64,000 bases of DNA from Burkholderia sp. 4M9327F10 (GTDB lineage: Bacteria; Pseudomonadota; Gammaproteobacteria; Burkholderiales; Burkholderiaceae): contig NZ_SCNV01000002.1 in the NCBI RefSeq assembly GCF_005503145.1, forward strand, positions 331,651-395,650, given 5' to 3'. Below, piece after piece: positions 63,474-64,000 of the stretch. The position numbers were made by a program, and so were the translations under genes. The notes under the pieces are model-generated. The model was not told where the DNA came from and did not search any database. It saw only the letters and a program-made list of their open reading frames with translations. The stretch's first letter is position 1. The number at the start of each line of letters is the position of its first letter.

Positions 63474-64000
63474 ATCGGTCTATTTGCGTCGCCCCTGTGC
63501 GGGGCGGCACTTACTTTCTTTGCCGCCGCAAAGAAAGTAAGCAAAGAAAGCGGGCTGCAACCGCTAGCGAGTAGTGAGCCGTCTCTGTCTGCCACCGGGA
63601 ACGGCCTAAGACGAGACCTGCTTTCGCGCCACAAACATCCGTGACACAGCACTCATCCGCTCCAGCGTCGCGCTTCGCGCCCCGCCGTTGGGCATAACTT
63701 CCCCACTCCCCGTAACGCTAAATCCAGTCAAGCCAAACCACCACGCTTCGCCCCCCGGAAAGTGCCCCCCGGAATATACCCATCCGCCACGCACGAAGTG
63801 CGTAGGCGGGATGAATGACTGCTGTGTCACTAACGGGAGTGGTGCGAGAGCGGGTCTCGTCTTGGGCCGTTCCCGGTGGCGGACCTAGATGGCTCACTAC
63901 AAGCTGGCGGTTGCAGCCCGCTTTCTTTTGCCTACTTTTCTTTGCGGCGGCAAAGAAAAGTAGGTGCCGCCCCGCACAGGGGCAACGCCAATAGACCGAT
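63474..64000. repeat. Long imperfect inverted repeat with internal hairpins (Burkholderiales-type repeat)
   Basis: The arm 63474-63650 is repeated in reverse at 63821-64000, with close to full-length similarity and scattered mismatches. Both arms start with ATCGGTCTATT and share the CGCCCCTGTGCGGGGCG-like stem, CGGGCTGCAACCGC, CACCGGGAACGGCC and GTGACACAGC. Each arm has its own long hairpin: 63510-63541 (14-bp stem CTTACTTTCTTTGC, 4-base loop) and 63931-63964 (15-bp stem). A 170-bp centre has no gene. I recall similar sequences scattered through Paraburkholderia genomes. The right arm reaches the window edge and may extend. Confidence 0.85.

Overview
The window is high-GC DNA from a beta-proteobacterium of the Burkholderiaceae, most likely a Paraburkholderia- or Burkholderia-like soil organism. 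This is inferred from the gene families present: two Burkholderia-type trimeric porins, many LysR, GntR and amino-acid ABC systems, a selenocysteine/formate-dehydrogenase maturation cluster, and an inverted-repeat element of a type recalled from this group. No rRNA, phage or CRISPR array was seen. Most of the window is catabolic accessory DNA.

Layout. At 1-331 an IS5-type transposase start runs off the left edge. From 0.8 to 10.7 kb there is an Ig-repeat autotransporter, a periplasmic binding protein paired with a PAS histidine kinase, a TetR-controlled alpha/beta hydrolase and an AI-2E-family permease. From 10.9 to 12.5 kb there is a small SDR/tautomerase/VOC set. From 12.5 to 21.7 kb a LysR gene diverges from a Dpp-type ABC transporter that is transcribed with an N-carbamoyl-D-amino-acid hydrolase and an N-acyl-D-amino-acid deacylase.

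From 23.2 to 46.2 kb lie two parallel modules for amino-acid-like or cyclic-amide substrates. Module A (23.2-32.7 kb) has an aminotransferase, the 5-oxoprolinase subunits PxpB, PxpC and PxpA, an M20 amidohydrolase, a 2-hydroxyacid dehydrogenase, a polar amino-acid ABC transporter and a GntR/FCD regulator. Module B (33.1-46.2 kb) has a second GntR regulator with two winged helices, a second ABC transporter, an M20 hydrolase, an enolase-superfamily enzyme, an M24 'peptidase' without metal ligands, a paralogous aminotransferase, a CTP-synthase-like amidotransferase domain protein, a serine/threonine dehydratase and a GhrA-like reductase. Each module has its own repeated operator sequence, visible in front of its separate transcription units.

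From 46.3 to 58.6 kb there is a second porin and an aromatic or amide degradation cluster: amidase, Rieske dioxygenase alpha and beta, 2Fe-2S reductase, flavin monooxygenase with flavin reductase, a fused tautomerase, small alpha+beta-barrel proteins, an MHS-family importer and a LysR regulator. From 58.7 to 63.3 kb lie selC (tRNA-Sec), selB, selA and fdhE on one strand, presumably downstream of a formate dehydrogenase outside the window. The right end is a long imperfect inverted repeat with internal hairpins.

Overall the window reads as a scavenging region in which amide, lactam, carbamoyl or acyl bonds are opened by dedicated hydrolases. The released amino acids would then be transaminated, dehydrated or reduced, with matching porins, ABC importers and local regulators. 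Substrates are inferred, not proven.
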